DNA of 64,000 bases from Pistricoccus aurantiacus (GCF_007954585.1 NZ_CP042382.1:2480001-2544000); one strand, 5' to 3'. Numbered from the stretch's first letter, positions 40,930 through 51,480 are shown. The notes: generated from the letters alone by a model not told the origin. Numbers and translations are program-made.

Positions 40930-42165
40930 ATGCGTATCAGCACTCAGGTCATGTTCGAGCAGAGCATGACCAGCATGAACCGCCAGCAGAGCGAGTATCT
41001 GAAGATCGGCCAGCAGATTGCCAGCGGCAAGAAGGTGGTCAGGCCCTCGGACGACCCCCAAGCCGCTTCCCGTGCGGTGGGGGTCGCCCAGGCCAAGGCC
41101 CAGACCCAGCAGTACGCGGATGCCCGAATCAGCGCTCGCAACGCGCTTTCTCAGGAGGAGAGCGTGCTCAACAGCGTCACCCAAGGCATCTCCAGCGCCA
41201 AGAATCTGCTGGTGCAGGCCGCCAGCGAGACCTTGAGCGACGCGGACCGACAGTCCATCGGCGGCGAGCTGCGCGGTATCTACGAATCACTGCTTGGTCA
41301 GGCCAACGTTACCGACGGCAACGGTCGCTATCTGTTCGGCGGCTACAAGGACGACGCGCCGCCCTTCGCCAAGAGCGGCGAGGGGTCCGCAGTGGTGTAC
41401 AACGGCGATGAGCGCAGCCGTGAACAGCAGGTGGATGCCTCTAGGCGAATGCCCGTCTCTGATAACGGCAAGACGATCTTTCAAAGCGTCGCCAGCGGCA
41501 ACGGCCATTTAGCTATCGCCAATGAGAACCAAGGTAATGTGACCTTCAAGGGTCCAAGCCGACTCGATTCTAACCAGCCCGGCTACGGCGAGAATGCCTA
41601 CGTGCTGAAATTTACCGGCACCGATACTTTCACCATGGAAACCCTGAACGCCGAAGGCAACGCCATCTCTAGCGTGGCCGGACAGACCTTCGAGGCCGGT
41701 GTGCCGATCGAGATCGGCAACGGGGCGATTTCCATTACTCTCGAAGGCAGCGCGGCTGATGGTGATGAGATAGCGATTCGTCCCGCGGATCACGGCCAGG
41801 CTAATCAGAACCTGTTCAAGACCCTGGAAACCGCCATCAAGGCCCTGGAAACCCCCATCGAAGGCAAAACCAATGTGCAGGCGAATTTCCGCAACGCCGT
41901 CTCTACTTCCATGCGTGAGCTCGACAACAGCCTGGACAACGTGCTCACCGTACGCGCATCCGTAGGCGCCCGCCTCAACGAGCTGGACGTGGTGGACACG
42001 GTAGGCAGCAATCGCATGCTCAACTACGAGCAGACCCTCTCGGATCTGGTGGATCTCGACTACAGCAAGGCGATTTCCGAATACAGCATGAGCCAGGTAG
42101 GGCTGCAGGCCTCCCAGAAGGCGTTCATGGGGCTGAAGAACATGTCGCTGTTCGACATGTTGTAA
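40930..42165 (+). CDS. flgL: Flagellar hook-filament junction protein FlgL
   Basis: A 411-aa HAP3 protein with flagellin-like ends: MRISTQVMFEQSMTSMNRQQ and LQIGQQIASGKKVVRPSDDP-type sequence, then the C-terminal YSKAISEYSMSQVGLQASQK helix. It is longer than E. coli FlgL (317 aa) because of an enlarged central domain around residues 150-300. It is the last gene of the operon and is followed by a strong terminator. Confidence 0.94.
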   Translation: MRISTQVMFEQSMTSMNRQQSEYLKIGQQIASGKKVVRPSDDPQAASRAVGVAQAKAQTQQYADARISARNALSQEESVLNSVTQGISSAKNLLVQAASETLSDADRQSIGGELRGIYESLLGQANVTDGNGRYLFGGYKDDAPPFAKSGEGSAVVYNGDERSREQQVDASRRMPVSDNGKTIFQSVASGNGHLAIANENQGNVTFKGPSRLDSNQPGYGENAYVLKFTGTDTFTMETLNAEGNAISSVAGQTFEAGVPIEIGNGAISITLEGSAADGDEIAIRPADHGQANQNLFKTLETAIKALETPIEGKTNVQANFRNAVSTSMRELDNSLDNVLTVRASVGARLNELDVVDTVGSNRMLNYEQTLSDLVDLDYSKAISEYSMSQVGLQASQKAFMGLKNMSLFDML

Positions 42166-42206
42166 GGCTGGCGATGTTTATCGATAACAACGACTAGAAA
42201 ATTTAA

Positions 42207-42240
42207 CGAGGGTTCGGTATTACCGGATCCTCGCTTTTTT
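42207..42240 (+). terminator. Rho-independent terminator after flgL
   Basis: CGAGGGTTCGG-TATTA-CCGGATCCTCG forms an 11-bp stem (with G-U pairs in the middle) and is followed by C and six T. The fliR stop overlaps the T-run, so the element separates the two convergent flagellar operons. Read on the minus strand, the A-run precedes the hairpin, so it mainly serves flgL. Confidence 0.85.
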
Positions 42241-43033
42241 AGCTTCCCAAAGGCGCCAGCGCCTGCAAGAGCTGCTGTTGAAACCCGAGTCCGGTTTCGA
42301 AAAGGCGCTGCAGGAAACGTCCGAAGTCCGTCATCAGCACCATGATCAGGAAGAGGCCGACGGTCAGAGTCATGGGGAAGCCGATGGAGAAGATGGTGAG
42401 CTGGGGGGCGGCGCGGTTGAGAATGCCCATGCTCAGGTTGATGGTGAGCAGAGCGGCCACCAGGGGCAGGGAAAGCAGCAGGCCGGAGGAAAAGATCGTA
42501 CCGGCGAAGCGCACCAGCAGATCGAAGCCGGCGATTTCGGGGCCAAGAGCACCGATGGGCAAGACGCTGAAGCTCGTCGCAAGAATCTGGATGACGATCA
42601 GATGCGCGTCCACCGCCAGAAACATCAGCAGGGTGACCATGTAGAGAAAGCGCGATACCACCACGTCGTTGCTGCCGGTATCCGGCGAGAAGAAGGTGGC
42701 GAAGGCTAGGCCCATCTGCAGGCCGATATATTCCCCGGCGGCCTGGACCGTCGCCAGCACGATACGCATGACCAGCCCGATGGCTACCCCGATGATGATC
42801 TGCTCCACCAGAATCCCGAAGCCCGCCCAGGAAAACAGCGGCACGTCCGGCAGAGGCGGCAGCCCCGGGGCGATCGCCACGCAAAGCAGCATCGCCAGGC
42901 CGACCTTGACCTGATTGGGCACGCTGTTATGGCCCCACAGGGGCGAAGCGGCGAGAAAGGCGGTCAGCCTCACGAAAGGCCACAGGAACATGACCAGCCA
43001 GCTCTGCAGCTGGGCGAAATCGAGGGTCAGCAT
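42239..43033 (-). CDS. fliR: Flagellar export apparatus protein FliR
   Basis: A 264-aa polytopic membrane protein of the type III export gate. The N-terminal FLWPFVRLTAFLAASPLWGH segment and GLAMLLCVAIAP are FliR-typical, with about six hydrophobic segments. It follows fliQ in the canonical fliOPQR order and is the last gene of the fliF-R operon. Confidence 0.94.
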   Translation of the reverse strand: MLTLDFAQLQSWLVMFLWPFVRLTAFLAASPLWGHNSVPNQVKVGLAMLLCVAIAPGLPPLPDVPLFSWAGFGILVEQIIIGVAIGLVMRIVLATVQAAGEYIGLQMGLAFATFFSPDTGSNDVVVSRFLYMVTLLMFLAVDAHLIVIQILATSFSVLPIGALGPEIAGFDLLVRFAGTIFSSGLLLSLPLVAALLTINLSMGILNRAAPQLTIFSIGFPMTLTVGLFLIMVLMTDFGRFLQRLFETGLGFQQQLLQALAPLGS

Positions 43034-43062
43034 GGCGCTCGGCGAGTGACGGAATCAGGGAT

Positions 43063-43332
43063 TCAGGAAATCAGCAGCGGAATGCTGCGGATCAATTCCC
43101 GGGTGAAGTTGGTGATCAGCCCCAGCAGCCAGGGCCCCGCCAGCACGAGCACCCCGAACACGCCGAGAATCTTGGGGATGAAGGAAAGCGTCATCTCGTT
43201 GATCTGGGTGGCGGCCTGAAAAAGACTCACCAGCAGGCCCAGGGCCAGGGCGGTCAACAGCAGCGGCGCCGCCAGCAGGAGGGTGACCTTCATGCCGTGA
43301 TAGGCGATATCCATAACCGTTTCAGGGGTCAT
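43063..43332 (-). CDS. fliQ: Flagellar export apparatus protein FliQ
   Basis: An 89-aa protein with two transmembrane helices. MTPETVMDIAYHGMKVTLLL, then LGLLVSLFQAATQINEMTLSF, are the FliQ signatures. It assembles with FliP and FliR into the export gate. It lies 12 bases after fliP. Confidence 0.96.
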   Translation of the reverse strand: MTPETVMDIAYHGMKVTLLLAAPLLLTALALGLLVSLFQAATQINEMTLSFIPKILGVFGVLVLAGPWLLGLITNFTRELIRSIPLLIS

Positions 43333-43344
43333 TATCGAGCTCTC

Positions 43345-44106
43345 CTAAACAAAGAAGCTTTCCGCCAAGGAACCGACGATCAATTGCCAGCCGTCCACCA
43401 GCACGAACAGCATCAGCTTGAAGGGCAGCGAGATGGTCGCCGGGGGCACCATCATCATGCCCAGGGCCATCAGCACGCTGGCGATGACCAGATCGATGAT
43501 CAGAAACGGGATAAACAGGATGAAGCCGATCTGGAAAGCGGTCTTCAGTTCGCTGGTGACGAAGGAGGGGACCAGCACCTGAAAAGGCACGTCTTCCGGA
43601 CCCTGAAACGGGCCGGTCTCGGAAAGCCGAGCGAACATGGCGATATCCGGTTGGCGGGTCTGCTGCATCATGAAGTCCCGCAGCGGCTGCTGGGCAAGGC
43701 TCAGGAATTCCGGAAGTTCGATATCGCCGTTGCTCAGCGGCATCCAGGCGCTGTCGTAGATCTCGTTGAATACCGGCGCCATGATGAAAAACGTCAGAAA
43801 TAGCGCCAGCCCCAGCAGTACCTGATTGGGCGGCGCGGACTGGGTGCCCATGGCGGTACGCAAAAGCCCCAGCACGATGATGATACGAGTAAAGCTGGTC
43901 ATCAGCAGCAGCACGGCAGGCAAGAAAGCCAGAGAGGTCAGCAGCAGCAGGGTCTGTAGCTTGAGCGACCACTGCTGGCCGCCGTCCGCGGTGGGCTGAG
44001 TGACGATCCCCGGGATCGACTGCGCCCAGCCGGCCTGCGGATAAAGCGCCAGCCAGCCGATTGCGAGCATTCCCGTGCCGACGAAGACAAGAGAACGTAC
44101 CCTCAT
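43345..44106 (-). CDS. fliP: Flagellar export apparatus protein FliP
   Basis: A 253-aa export-gate protein with a cleavable signal ([16 protein letters not shown]) and four membrane segments. Signatures are [36 protein letters not shown] and [20 protein letters not shown]. It overlaps fliO by 4 bases. Confidence 0.96.
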   Translation of the reverse strand: MRVRSLVFVGTGMLAIGWLALYPQAGWAQSIPGIVTQPTADGGQQWSLKLQTLLLLTSLAFLPAVLLLMTSFTRIIIVLGLLRTAMGTQSAPPNQVLLGLALFLTFFIMAPVFNEIYDSAWMPLSNGDIELPEFLSLAQQPLRDFMMQQTRQPDIAMFARLSETGPFQGPEDVPFQVLVPSFVTSELKTAFQIGFILFIPFLIIDLVIASVLMALGMMMVPPATISLPFKLMLFVLVDGWQLIVGSLAESFFV

Positions 44107-44564
44107 GGCGATTCCTTTTTCTTGCGGCCGCGCTTTTTTCCTTCACCCCAGACGCTCGCACTGTGTTTCAAGGCATTGTGTTTCAAGGCGCCGGCAAAGC
44201 GCTGGGCGAAGCTTTCGCCCTCCAGGTCCATAGTGACGGTAGAATCCGGCTCCGGCGCCGGCATTTCGTGAAGCTTGTTGACCTGGCCGCCGCCCACACC
44301 CAGCACCAGCCAGGTATCCGCCACTTCGACGATCACCACCCGCTCCCGGTTACCCACCGCAGTGCCCGCCACCACTTGCAGTGCCTTGGCGGCGTTGGCC
44401 TGGCCCGGGCGCAGGCGACGCATCAGGCGACTGGCCAGCAGAATCAAGCCGATGATCAGCGCCAGGGAAAGGGCGACCTTGCCCAGCGCCGCCAGGCCGA
44501 GCAGCGAATCGCTGCTCTGTATGGCGTTCATGGCCTGTTGGGCATTTTCCGTCTTGGCGCTCAT
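44103..44564 (-). CDS. fliO: Flagellar biosynthesis protein FliO
   Basis: A 153-aa single-span membrane protein ([20 protein letters not shown]) with a cytoplasmic tail matching FliO ([20 protein letters not shown], then [14 protein letters not shown]). It stabilises FliP during gate assembly. The tail ends in a very basic Lys/Arg stretch. It overlaps fliN by 4 bases. Confidence 0.92.
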   Translation of the reverse strand: MSAKTENAQQAMNAIQSSDSLLGLAALGKVALSLALIIGLILLASRLMRRLRPGQANAAKALQVVAGTAVGNRERVVIVEVADTWLVLGVGGGQVNKLHEMPAPEPDSTVTMDLEGESFAQRFAGALKHNALKHSASVWGEGKKRGRKKKESP

Positions 44565-45052
44565 CGGTTCAGCTTCTGTACTCGTTCCGTCGGCGTGATG
44601 ATCTCGGCGATGCGGATGCCGTACTTGTCTTCCACCACCACGACCTCGCCCCGGGCGATCAGATAGCCGTTGATCAGGATATCCATGGGTTCCCCGGCCA
44701 GGCCGTCCAGCTCGATCACCGATCCCTTGGTCAACTCCAGCAGCTGCTTGATGGTGATCCGAGTGCGGCCCAGCTCCACGCTGAGCTTGACCGGGATGTT
44801 CATGATCATTTCCAGGTCGCGCACCGCGGTCTGTTCGCCGCCGCCTTGCAAGGGCTTGAACACCCGATCGTCCGCCCGGGGCTGGGCGCCGGTTTCTTTC
44901 GAGGAGGATGCGTCGCTGGCCGGTGCCTTTTCCTGCTGTTGCTGCTCTTCCAGGGCCGCGGCCCAGATATCTTCCGCGTCGTCCTTGGTGGTATCGACCT
45001 CGTCGGGCGTGTCCTTGTCGCCGAGGGGCTGATCGTTGGGGTTATCACTCAT
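44561..45052 (-). CDS. fliN: Flagellar motor switch protein FliN
   Basis: A 163-aa C-ring protein. The C-terminal SpoA domain has MNIPVKLSVELGRTRITIKQ, then SVIELDGLAGEPMDILINGY and VEDKYGIRIAEI. The N-terminal 80 residues are an acidic, low-complexity extension rich in Asp, Glu and Gln. It overlaps fliM by 8 bases. Confidence 0.95.
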   Translation of the reverse strand: MSDNPNDQPLGDKDTPDEVDTTKDDAEDIWAAALEEQQQQEKAPASDASSSKETGAQPRADDRVFKPLQGGGEQTAVRDLEMIMNIPVKLSVELGRTRITIKQLLELTKGSVIELDGLAGEPMDILINGYLIARGEVVVVEDKYGIRIAEIITPTERVQKLNR

Positions 45053-46088
45053 CGTTATTTTCCTCGAAGGATGACTGGGCGTCCTTGGCGTCTTTGGCCA
45101 GGGCGGTTGGGATGAGGGGGGCGGCGTGATTGATCAGATGCTTGACCCGCAGGGCGCTCTGGCGCTGCTGGCGACCGTATTCGCATTCCATGACCGCCAC
45201 GTCGTCGACCCGGGCGATGACCGTCTCCGGGAGTTCCACCGGCAGCACGTCGCCCACCTTGAGTCGCATCACCTGACCGAGATCCGCGGAGATATTCAAG
45301 AAGTCCGCCACCAGTTCCACCTCGGACAGGCGCAGTTCGCCGGCCATACGCCGGGTCCAGGAGGAATCTCGCTGCTGACCGCCGGGGGTCTGGTGAGTCA
45401 GGGCATCACTCACCGGCTCGAGCATGGCGTAGGGCATGCAGATGTTGAAATCGCTGGCTAGGGCGCCGACTTCCAGGTGAAAGATGCTGTTGACGACAAT
45501 TTCGTTGGGAGAACTGGTGATGTTGGCGAACTTGGTCTGCATCTCCGAGCGCAGGTAGCCGATCGTCAGCGGATGCACGGTTTTCCAGGCTTCCTGATAG
45601 GCGTTGATCGCCAGGTCCAGCAGGCGCCGAATGATACGCTGCTCCGTGATGGTGAATTCGCGCCCTTCAGACTTGGTCACGAAGCGACCGTCTCCGCCGA
45701 ACAGGTTATCCACCACCATGAACACCAGGCTCGGCGGAAAGACGAACAGCGCCGTGCCTTCCAGGGGCTTCAAGGTGACCATGTTGAGATTGGTGGGTAC
45801 TGGGGTGTTGCGCAGGAATTCCGTATAGCTCTGATAGCGCACCGTATCCATGCTGATATCCACGCCGCGGCGCAGCAGGTTGAACAGGCTGATGCGAAAC
45901 AGCCGGGCGAAACGCTCGTTGACGATATCCAGTACCTGAAAGCGCTCGCGAACCACGCGATGCTGGGAAACTGGATCGTAGGGGCGCACTTTCGCTTCGT
46001 TCACATCCGCGGCGCTTTCATCTTCGCCGCTGACGCCTTTCATCAGCGCGTCGATTTCTTCCTGGGAAAGCAGTTCGTCTTGTGCCAT
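45045..46088 (-). CDS. fliM: Flagellar motor switch protein FliM
   Basis: A 347-aa C-ring protein and CheY-P target. The N-terminal CheY-binding peptide DELLSQEEIDALMKG is present, then the CheC-like middle domain and the C-terminal SpoA domain (LKVGDVLPVELPETVIARVD). The ATG at 46088 (MAQDELL) fits the family better than the TTG at 46100. Spacing to fliL is about 20 bases. Confidence 0.95.
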   Translation of the reverse strand: MAQDELLSQEEIDALMKGVSGEDESAADVNEAKVRPYDPVSQHRVVRERFQVLDIVNERFARLFRISLFNLLRRGVDISMDTVRYQSYTEFLRNTPVPTNLNMVTLKPLEGTALFVFPPSLVFMVVDNLFGGDGRFVTKSEGREFTITEQRIIRRLLDLAINAYQEAWKTVHPLTIGYLRSEMQTKFANITSSPNEIVVNSIFHLEVGALASDFNICMPYAMLEPVSDALTHQTPGGQQRDSSWTRRMAGELRLSEVELVADFLNISADLGQVMRLKVGDVLPVELPETVIARVDDVAVMECEYGRQQRQSALRVKHLINHAAPLIPTALAKDAKDAQSSFEENNDE

Positions 46089-46107
46089 GGGTCGCGTCAA
46101 CTTTTAC

Positions 46108-46590
46108 TTATTGCACGATGAATTCGGTAAACAGCACTTCCTGCAGCGCAAGCGTCGGCTGCGGCTCGCTCAGCGGTTTATCGAACAGTGCCTTGATATC
46201 CTCCGCGAGCTTGGCCTTGCCTTCCGGTGAGGTCAGCTCCTGGGCGCTCTTGCCGGACAGCAGCATCAAAAGGCGGCTGCGTATCTGTGGCATGCGATCC
46301 GTCAGCAGGGTCTGGGTCGTCGCGTCGCCGACCCGCAGGGACAGGCCAAGATACAAAAGCCGGCTGGCAGCGGCGTCATCGCCGGTCAGGTTGACGGTGA
46401 AGGGAGCGATCTTGACGAAAAGCGGCGTCGGCGCTTCGATCGGAGCGAAGGCGGCGGCCTGTTCGGCGCCGGTGCTGTTCTTGCCGAGAAACAGATAGGC
46501 CCCCATGCCGGTGATCACCATCGCCATGACGAACAGCAGTGCGATCACCAGCCACTTCAATTTACCGGAAGATTTTTCAGAGTCAGCCAT
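46108..46590 (-). CDS. fliL: Flagellar basal body-associated protein FliL
   Basis: A 160-aa inner-membrane protein with one span (LKWLVIALLFVMAMVITGMG) and a periplasmic stomatin-like domain ending in LQEVLFTEFIVQ, the FliL signature end. It supports stator function. The start at 46590 (MADSEKSSGK) is chosen by family fit. ATG 46608 or TTG 46611 would add up to seven residues, and none has a clear ribosome site. Confidence 0.9.
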   Translation of the reverse strand: MADSEKSSGKLKWLVIALLFVMAMVITGMGAYLFLGKNSTGAEQAAAFAPIEAPTPLFVKIAPFTVNLTGDDAAASRLLYLGLSLRVGDATTQTLLTDRMPQIRSRLLMLLSGKSAQELTSPEGKAKLAEDIKALFDKPLSEPQPTLALQEVLFTEFIVQ

Positions 46591-46724
46591 GCTTAGGTTG
46601 CCATCCATCAAGAGTTAGCGTTCAGGATGGGAAGTATGCCTCTGGAGCGGTCTGGTTCATGGCGCGAAAAGCGAAAAGGAATCCGCCTATCTCGCGGTTT
46701 CAAAATACCTTGCCGGGTTTCCGC

Positions 46725-47879
46725 TCAGGCGTAGAGATCCACCCGATCATCGAGATGGGAGCTGGGCTGGGAAGTCAATGACGGCTCCGAAGCGACGTCG
46801 TTTTTATTCACCGTGAAATAGCGGGTGCCGGCGCCGGGTTGTCTGCCATCCCCCTGCCGAGGATTATCTTGGAATCCCTGATCACCGACGGAGGTTTCTC
46901 CCAAGGCAATACCCTGTTGGGCCAGAGCTTCCCGCAGCTGGGGAATCGCCTGTTCGATCAGGCCGCGCACCTGGGCATGACCGGAAAGGAAGTGCGCCTG
47001 GGCACCCTGATCGCTGAGCTTGAGGGTCACCGATAAAGGCCCGAGTTCTTCCGGATTGAGCCTGAGTTTCATCTGCTGATCGCCTCGCTGGGTCAAGGCG
47101 ATGAGGTGCTGGCCTAGCTGCTGGGACCACTGAGGGCTTTGCAGGGGAGCGGTGATGGTGGGGCTGGCTGCCTGACCGGAAGCGCTCATGGCCGTGCCGG
47201 TGCCCTGCAACGGCGCCGCAGTGCCATCCTGGCGGAGCAGGCCGCTTGTCGAGCCGGCCTTGTCCAGCAGTTGATCGAAGCCTTCCAGGTTCTCTTCAAG
47301 CTTCTCAGCAACGGGCGAAATCACGCCATCACCGGAAGAACGAGCCGCGTTCAAGGTGGTGGCCTGCAATGTGGTCGAAGGGGCGGGAGTCGGCTGAATC
47401 TGTGAGATCTTTGCCGCTTCGGATTCGACCATCTCACCGGCGACTTCATGGATCAAGGGTCTTCCGGCGGGCAAGGCCTGGCCCTTGATCTCGGAAGCTT
47501 CCTGTTTCACGGCCAGCGGTTCTTGTATCGCCGGTTTCAATGCCTTCGCGGAATCCAGCGGACGAATCGCCTGGGCCATGGCGATCAAGGCAATCAAGGG
47601 CTCGTCGGTGTCTTTTTCCAGTTGGTCTTCTGACGGATCATTCCTGGGACGGTCGAGATGACTGTTCGGACGAATCTCGAGCGCCACCTCGGCCAAGCCT
47701 GCTGGTTGGGGAAGGCCATCCTGGGGTCGGGTATCTAAAGACATGCCGTCTTGAGGCAGTTTGCCGGTGACGGCGCCGATGAGTCGGGCGAAGGAGCCAT
47801 CCGTCGCCGGTGTTGCGGAGGTTCCCGCACCCGAGGAGGGCAAGGCTTGAGGCGTAACGGGCAGAAGCTTGATATCCAT
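46725..47879 (-). CDS. fliK: Flagellar hook-length control protein FliK
   Basis: A 384-aa secreted molecular ruler. A long low-complexity Ala/Pro/Gln-rich N-terminal part is followed by the conserved switch domain (about residues 240-340): WSQQLGQHLIALTQRGDQQM, LRLNPEELGPLSVTL, and QVRGLIEQAIPQLREALAQQ. It lies between fliJ and fliL. A gap of about 134 bases to fliL could hold an internal promoter, but none is evident. Confidence 0.92.
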   Translation of the reverse strand: MDIKLLPVTPQALPSSGAGTSATPATDGSFARLIGAVTGKLPQDGMSLDTRPQDGLPQPAGLAEVALEIRPNSHLDRPRNDPSEDQLEKDTDEPLIALIAMAQAIRPLDSAKALKPAIQEPLAVKQEASEIKGQALPAGRPLIHEVAGEMVESEAAKISQIQPTPAPSTTLQATTLNAARSSGDGVISPVAEKLEENLEGFDQLLDKAGSTSGLLRQDGTAAPLQGTGTAMSASGQAASPTITAPLQSPQWSQQLGQHLIALTQRGDQQMKLRLNPEELGPLSVTLKLSDQGAQAHFLSGHAQVRGLIEQAIPQLREALAQQGIALGETSVGDQGFQDNPRQGDGRQPGAGTRYFTVNKNDVASEPSLTSQPSSHLDDRVDLYA

Positions 47880-47896
47880 GGTTTTCTCGAACTGGT

Positions 47897-48349
47897 TCAG
47901 CGATTGCGATCTTGGCGACGGGCTAGGCTATTGGCACTCATTTCGTCGTTACGCCGCTGTTCCTGGCGCTGTTGCTCCTGGCGCTGCTGATCCTGGCGCC
48001 GGGAACTCAAGGTGTTATAGGAAGACAGCTTGCGCTGTTCCTTCTGCCACTGCTGCTGGGCGCTGCTAACCTGATGCTGCTGGTGGCTAAGCTGCTGTCG
48101 CGCGCGTTCGATGGCATCGTCCAGGGTGCCTAGAAAGCCTTGGTAATTGCGCAGGGTCATGGGCTTGACCCCTTGCTTGAGCGCGTCCTGCAGGCGATCC
48201 GCGTATTCCATGCGGTAGCGGTGCAGTGCTTCGAACTGATGGCTGGCCTTTTGCTGGGTCTGGCGATTCTTGGCCAGCAACTGACCCGCCGCGTCTCGGG
48301 AGTCCTGGGCCAGTTCCGCCAGGCGCTCCAAGGGGTTGTTCGTACTCAT
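47897..48349 (-). CDS. fliJ: Flagellar export chaperone FliJ
   Basis: A 150-aa coiled-coil protein that works with the FliI ATPase as a general export chaperone and escort. It has two long helices rich in Gln, Arg and Leu, and the family-typical [19 protein letters not shown] followed by NYQGFL. It overlaps fliI by 4 bases. Confidence 0.9.
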   Translation of the reverse strand: MSTNNPLERLAELAQDSRDAAGQLLAKNRQTQQKASHQFEALHRYRMEYADRLQDALKQGVKPMTLRNYQGFLGTLDDAIERARQQLSHQQHQVSSAQQQWQKEQRKLSSYNTLSSRRQDQQRQEQQRQEQRRNDEMSANSLARRQDRNR

Positions 48350-49767
48350 TCGTCTCCTCCGATCGCTTGGGAAAGCGCCTGTCTGGCCGGGACGATATCC
48401 GCCCGTTCATCGATGCGCTGCTGCAGGAAGCCTTCCAGCGCCGGATAGCGTTTCACCGCTTCGTCGAGCTGGGGATCGTGGCCGGGGCTGTAGGCGCCGA
48501 CGCTGATCAGATCCCGGTTGCGCTGATAGCTGGAGAACAGCTGCTTGAAGCGCTGAGACTCCCGTTGCTGCTCCTTGTCGACAATGGCGGTCATGGCACG
48601 GCTGATGGAGGCCTCGATATCGATGGCCGGATAGTGGCCGGATTCCGCAAGGCTGCGGGACAGCACGATATGGCCGTCGAGAATCGCTCGGGCGGAATCC
48701 GCGATAGGATCCTGCTGGTCGTCACCTTCCGCCAGCACCGTATAGAAGGCGGTGATCGAGCCGCCATCCTTTGAGCCGTTGCCGGCCCGCTCCACCAAGC
48801 CCGGCAGCTTGGCGAACACCGAGGCGGGGTAGCCCTTGGTGGCCGGCGGCTCGCCGATAGCCAGGGCGATTTCCCGCTGGGCCATGGCGTAGCGGGTCAG
48901 GGAATCCATGATCAGCAGAACGTCCCGGCCTTGGTCGCGAAAGTCTTCCGCCAGGCGAGTGGCGTAGGAAGCGCCCTGCAGGCGCTGCAGCGGCGAGGTA
49001 TCCGCCGGCGCCGCCACCACCACGGAGCGGGCAAGCCCCTCGGCGCCGAGAATGTTGTCGATGAAATCCTGTACTTCCCGGCCTCGCTCGCCGATCAGCC
49101 CCACTACGATCACATCCGCCTTGGTGAAGCGGGCCATCATGCCGAGAAGCACGGATTTACCCACCCCCGAGCCCGCGAACAACCCCATGCGCTGACCTCG
49201 ACCCACGCTGAGCAGAGCGTTGATGGCGCGGATGCCCACATCGATCTGCTGGGTGATCGGCGCTCGGGAAAGCGGATTCAGCGGCGGAGTGGCCAGTGGC
49301 GCCTGGGGAGTGTCCTGGGGCAGTTCGATGCCGTCCAGCGGGTTGCCGCTGCCGTCCACCACCCGGCCAAGCAGTCCTTTTCCCAGAGGGAAACGCCGGG
49401 CGCTCTGGCGGTTGCCGTGGCCTAGGGGAAAGACTCGGGCACCGGGAATCAAGCCGCTGATTTCCGCCAGCGGCATCAGAAAGAGTTTTTCTCCAGTGAA
49501 ACCCACCACTTCCGCTTCGGCGAAATGCGCCTTGGCCTCACCGTTTTCGGTTGCCACCTCGATGCGGCAGGCGCTGCCCAAGGGCACGCGAAGCCCCACC
49601 GCTTCCAGCACCAGGCCGGTGGCGCGCACGATACGCCCGCTGGCGCGATAGGCGGGCAGGGCGCTGACTCGCTTGCGGACCCGGTCCAAGGCGGTCTGCC
49701 AGTGGGCCAGATGGGGATTGGAAGCGGGGTCGACGAAAAAATGGCCGGTGGAAACTGTGGAATTCAT
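48346..49767 (-). CDS. fliI: Flagellum-specific ATPase FliI
   Basis: A 473-aa ATPase related to F1-beta. Walker A is [13 protein letters not shown], Walker B is [13 protein letters not shown], and [20 protein letters not shown] is the signature loop. The ATG at 49767 follows GGAGAAAGAGTC and overlaps the fliH stop by 4 bases. The frame is open 114 bases further upstream inside fliH, but that extension does not fit the family. Confidence 0.96.
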   Translation of the reverse strand: MNSTVSTGHFFVDPASNPHLAHWQTALDRVRKRVSALPAYRASGRIVRATGLVLEAVGLRVPLGSACRIEVATENGEAKAHFAEAEVVGFTGEKLFLMPLAEISGLIPGARVFPLGHGNRQSARRFPLGKGLLGRVVDGSGNPLDGIELPQDTPQAPLATPPLNPLSRAPITQQIDVGIRAINALLSVGRGQRMGLFAGSGVGKSVLLGMMARFTKADVIVVGLIGERGREVQDFIDNILGAEGLARSVVVAAPADTSPLQRLQGASYATRLAEDFRDQGRDVLLIMDSLTRYAMAQREIALAIGEPPATKGYPASVFAKLPGLVERAGNGSKDGGSITAFYTVLAEGDDQQDPIADSARAILDGHIVLSRSLAESGHYPAIDIEASISRAMTAIVDKEQQRESQRFKQLFSSYQRNRDLISVGAYSPGHDPQLDEAVKRYPALEGFLQQRIDERADIVPARQALSQAIGGDE

Positions 49768-50483
49768 GACTCTTTCTCCGCGGAACGAGCCGTCGAGCGG
49801 TGGCGAATCTGTTCCATGACCCCGGCGCAGCGCTGTTCCCAGGTGGCGTCCAGCTCGCCGCTGTTGCTGGTGACGCGACAACCGCCGCGAGCCAGCTGCT
49901 CGTCCGCCTGTAGCCTCCAGCCCAGCGCCGTCAGTTCCTGTTCCATGGCGTCCTTGACCAGCTCGATGTCCTGCGGGTGCAGCCGCAGACGCGGATGACC
50001 ACTGAGGGCGGGTTCCAGGTGCAGTAGTTCGCGCACGATCTCGACGATCTGCTCCGGGTTTGCCTTCAGCGCCTCACCGGCAAGCTGATAGCCGGTGGCC
50101 AGGGCAAGCTCCACCAGGCTATCGGCGATTTCCTCGTCCCGCTGGGCCAGTGCCTGATTGAAGCTCTCGATCAGAGGCAGCAGGGCGGCAAGCGTCTGAC
50201 GCGACTGCTCCTTCAGCTCCTGGCGGCCCTGGGCGCGACCTTCCTCGAGGCCTTTGGCGTAACCGTCTTTCCTGCCTTCCTCGTGGCCTTCCGCGTAGCC
50301 GGTCTCGTGGGCCTGCTGGCGGAGGGCCTGGCGCTCGGTTTCAAGAGCGTTCTTGCGCGCCTTCGCCTGCTGGGATTCGGCGTTATCCGGGTGCTCCTCT
50401 CGGCGCTTCTCGACCCGGGAAGACAGGTCGTCCATTTGCCAACGGTGCCAGTGTCGCGGATGTCGAATACAGGTCTCAGACAT
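49764..50483 (-). CDS. fliH: Flagellar assembly protein FliH
   Basis: A 239-aa negative regulator and stalk of the FliI ATPase. It shows the typical GxxxG repeat helix ([20 protein letters not shown]) near residue 60, then the V-ATPase-E-like C-terminal domain ([12 protein letters not shown]-type sequence). It overlaps fliG by 8 bases. Confidence 0.93.
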   Translation of the reverse strand: MSETCIRHPRHWHRWQMDDLSSRVEKRREEHPDNAESQQAKARKNALETERQALRQQAHETGYAEGHEEGRKDGYAKGLEEGRAQGRQELKEQSRQTLAALLPLIESFNQALAQRDEEIADSLVELALATGYQLAGEALKANPEQIVEIVRELLHLEPALSGHPRLRLHPQDIELVKDAMEQELTALGWRLQADEQLARGGCRVTSNSGELDATWEQRCAGVMEQIRHRSTARSAEKES

Positions 50484-51480
50484 ATTCCTCGTCTCCGCCG
50501 CCGATCACGATATCGCCGTTGTCCGCCAGTCGCCGCACGATCTGCAGAAGCTTCTTCTGCTCTTCCTCGACTCGGGAGACGCGCATGGGGCCCCGGGCGT
50601 CCATGTCTTCCATCAGCAGCTGCGCCGCTCGCTGGGACATGTTGCGGGTGAACTTGTCGATCATGTTCTGATTGGCGTTCTTGAGGGCCACGCACAGCAC
50701 GCTGGTATCGGTTTCCTTGAGCAGCATCTGAATGGCGCGATCTTCCAGGTCGAGCAGATTCTCGAACACGAACATCTCGTCGATGATGCGCTGGGCCAGG
50801 TCCTCGTTATGACCGCGCACGGTTTCGATGACCCCTTCTTCCTGGGCGGTGTTCATCAGGTTGAGAATCTCCGCGGCGGTGCGTACCCCGCCGACCTTGC
50901 TGCGCTTGATGTTCTGGCCTTCCAGCATGCCGCTGAGCACTTCCGTCAGCTCCTTGAGGGCTTCCGGCTGCACCCCACTGAAGGTAGCGATACGCAGCAC
51001 CACGTCGTCTCGCAGCTTGTCTTCGAGCAGCTCAAGCACGCGCGCGGCCTGATGACGCTGTAGATGCACCAGGATGGTGGCGATGATCTGCGGGTGCTCT
51101 TCGCGGATCATTTCGCTGACCATGTTGGGTTCCATGACGTTCAGGGCGTCGATACCCAGGCTGTTGCTGTTATCCGAAAGCACATCGTCGATCAGCCCGG
51201 AAGCACGTTCGCTACCCAGCGCCTTGGTGAGAATCGCGCGCACGTGGTCGCTGGAATTCACGTTGACGCTGGTGAACTCCTCCGCGGCCTGGCGAAAGTC
51301 TTTCAATACCCGGCGGATATCCCGGCTGCCCACCTGGCCCAGGCTGGTCATCTCCCGGCTGAGCTTGTCGATCTCCTGGCCGCTGAAGAAGCGGAAGACC
51401 CGGGCGGCGCTGTCTTCGTCCATGGAAAGCAGCAGAACGGTGCCGCGGCGTAGGCCGCTCAAGCTAGTTACATCAGGCAT
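50476..51480 (-). CDS. fliG: Flagellar motor switch protein FliG
   Basis: A 334-aa C-ring protein that couples to the stator. It has the N-terminal FliF-binding domain, the central EHPQIIATILVHLQ motif and a C-terminal torque domain with the charged helix (DLAQRIIDEMFVFENLLDLE). It is slightly longer than the usual 330 aa or so. It overlaps fliF by 8 bases. Confidence 0.96.
   Translation of the reverse strand: MPDVTSLSGLRRGTVLLLSMDEDSAARVFRFFSGQEIDKLSREMTSLGQVGSRDIRRVLKDFRQAAEEFTSVNVNSSDHVRAILTKALGSERASGLIDDVLSDNSNSLGIDALNVMEPNMVSEMIREEHPQIIATILVHLQRHQAARVLELLEDKLRDDVVLRIATFSGVQPEALKELTEVLSGMLEGQNIKRSKVGGVRTAAEILNLMNTAQEEGVIETVRGHNEDLAQRIIDEMFVFENLLDLEDRAIQMLLKETDTSVLCVALKNANQNMIDKFTRNMSQRAAQLLMEDMDARGPMRVSRVEEEQKKLLQIVRRLADNGDIVIGGGDEEYV

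Noticed and set aside
49768-49881. 38-codon N-terminal extension of FliI
   Set aside because: It lies inside fliH. The ATG at 49767 with GGAG upstream gives a normal FliI length.
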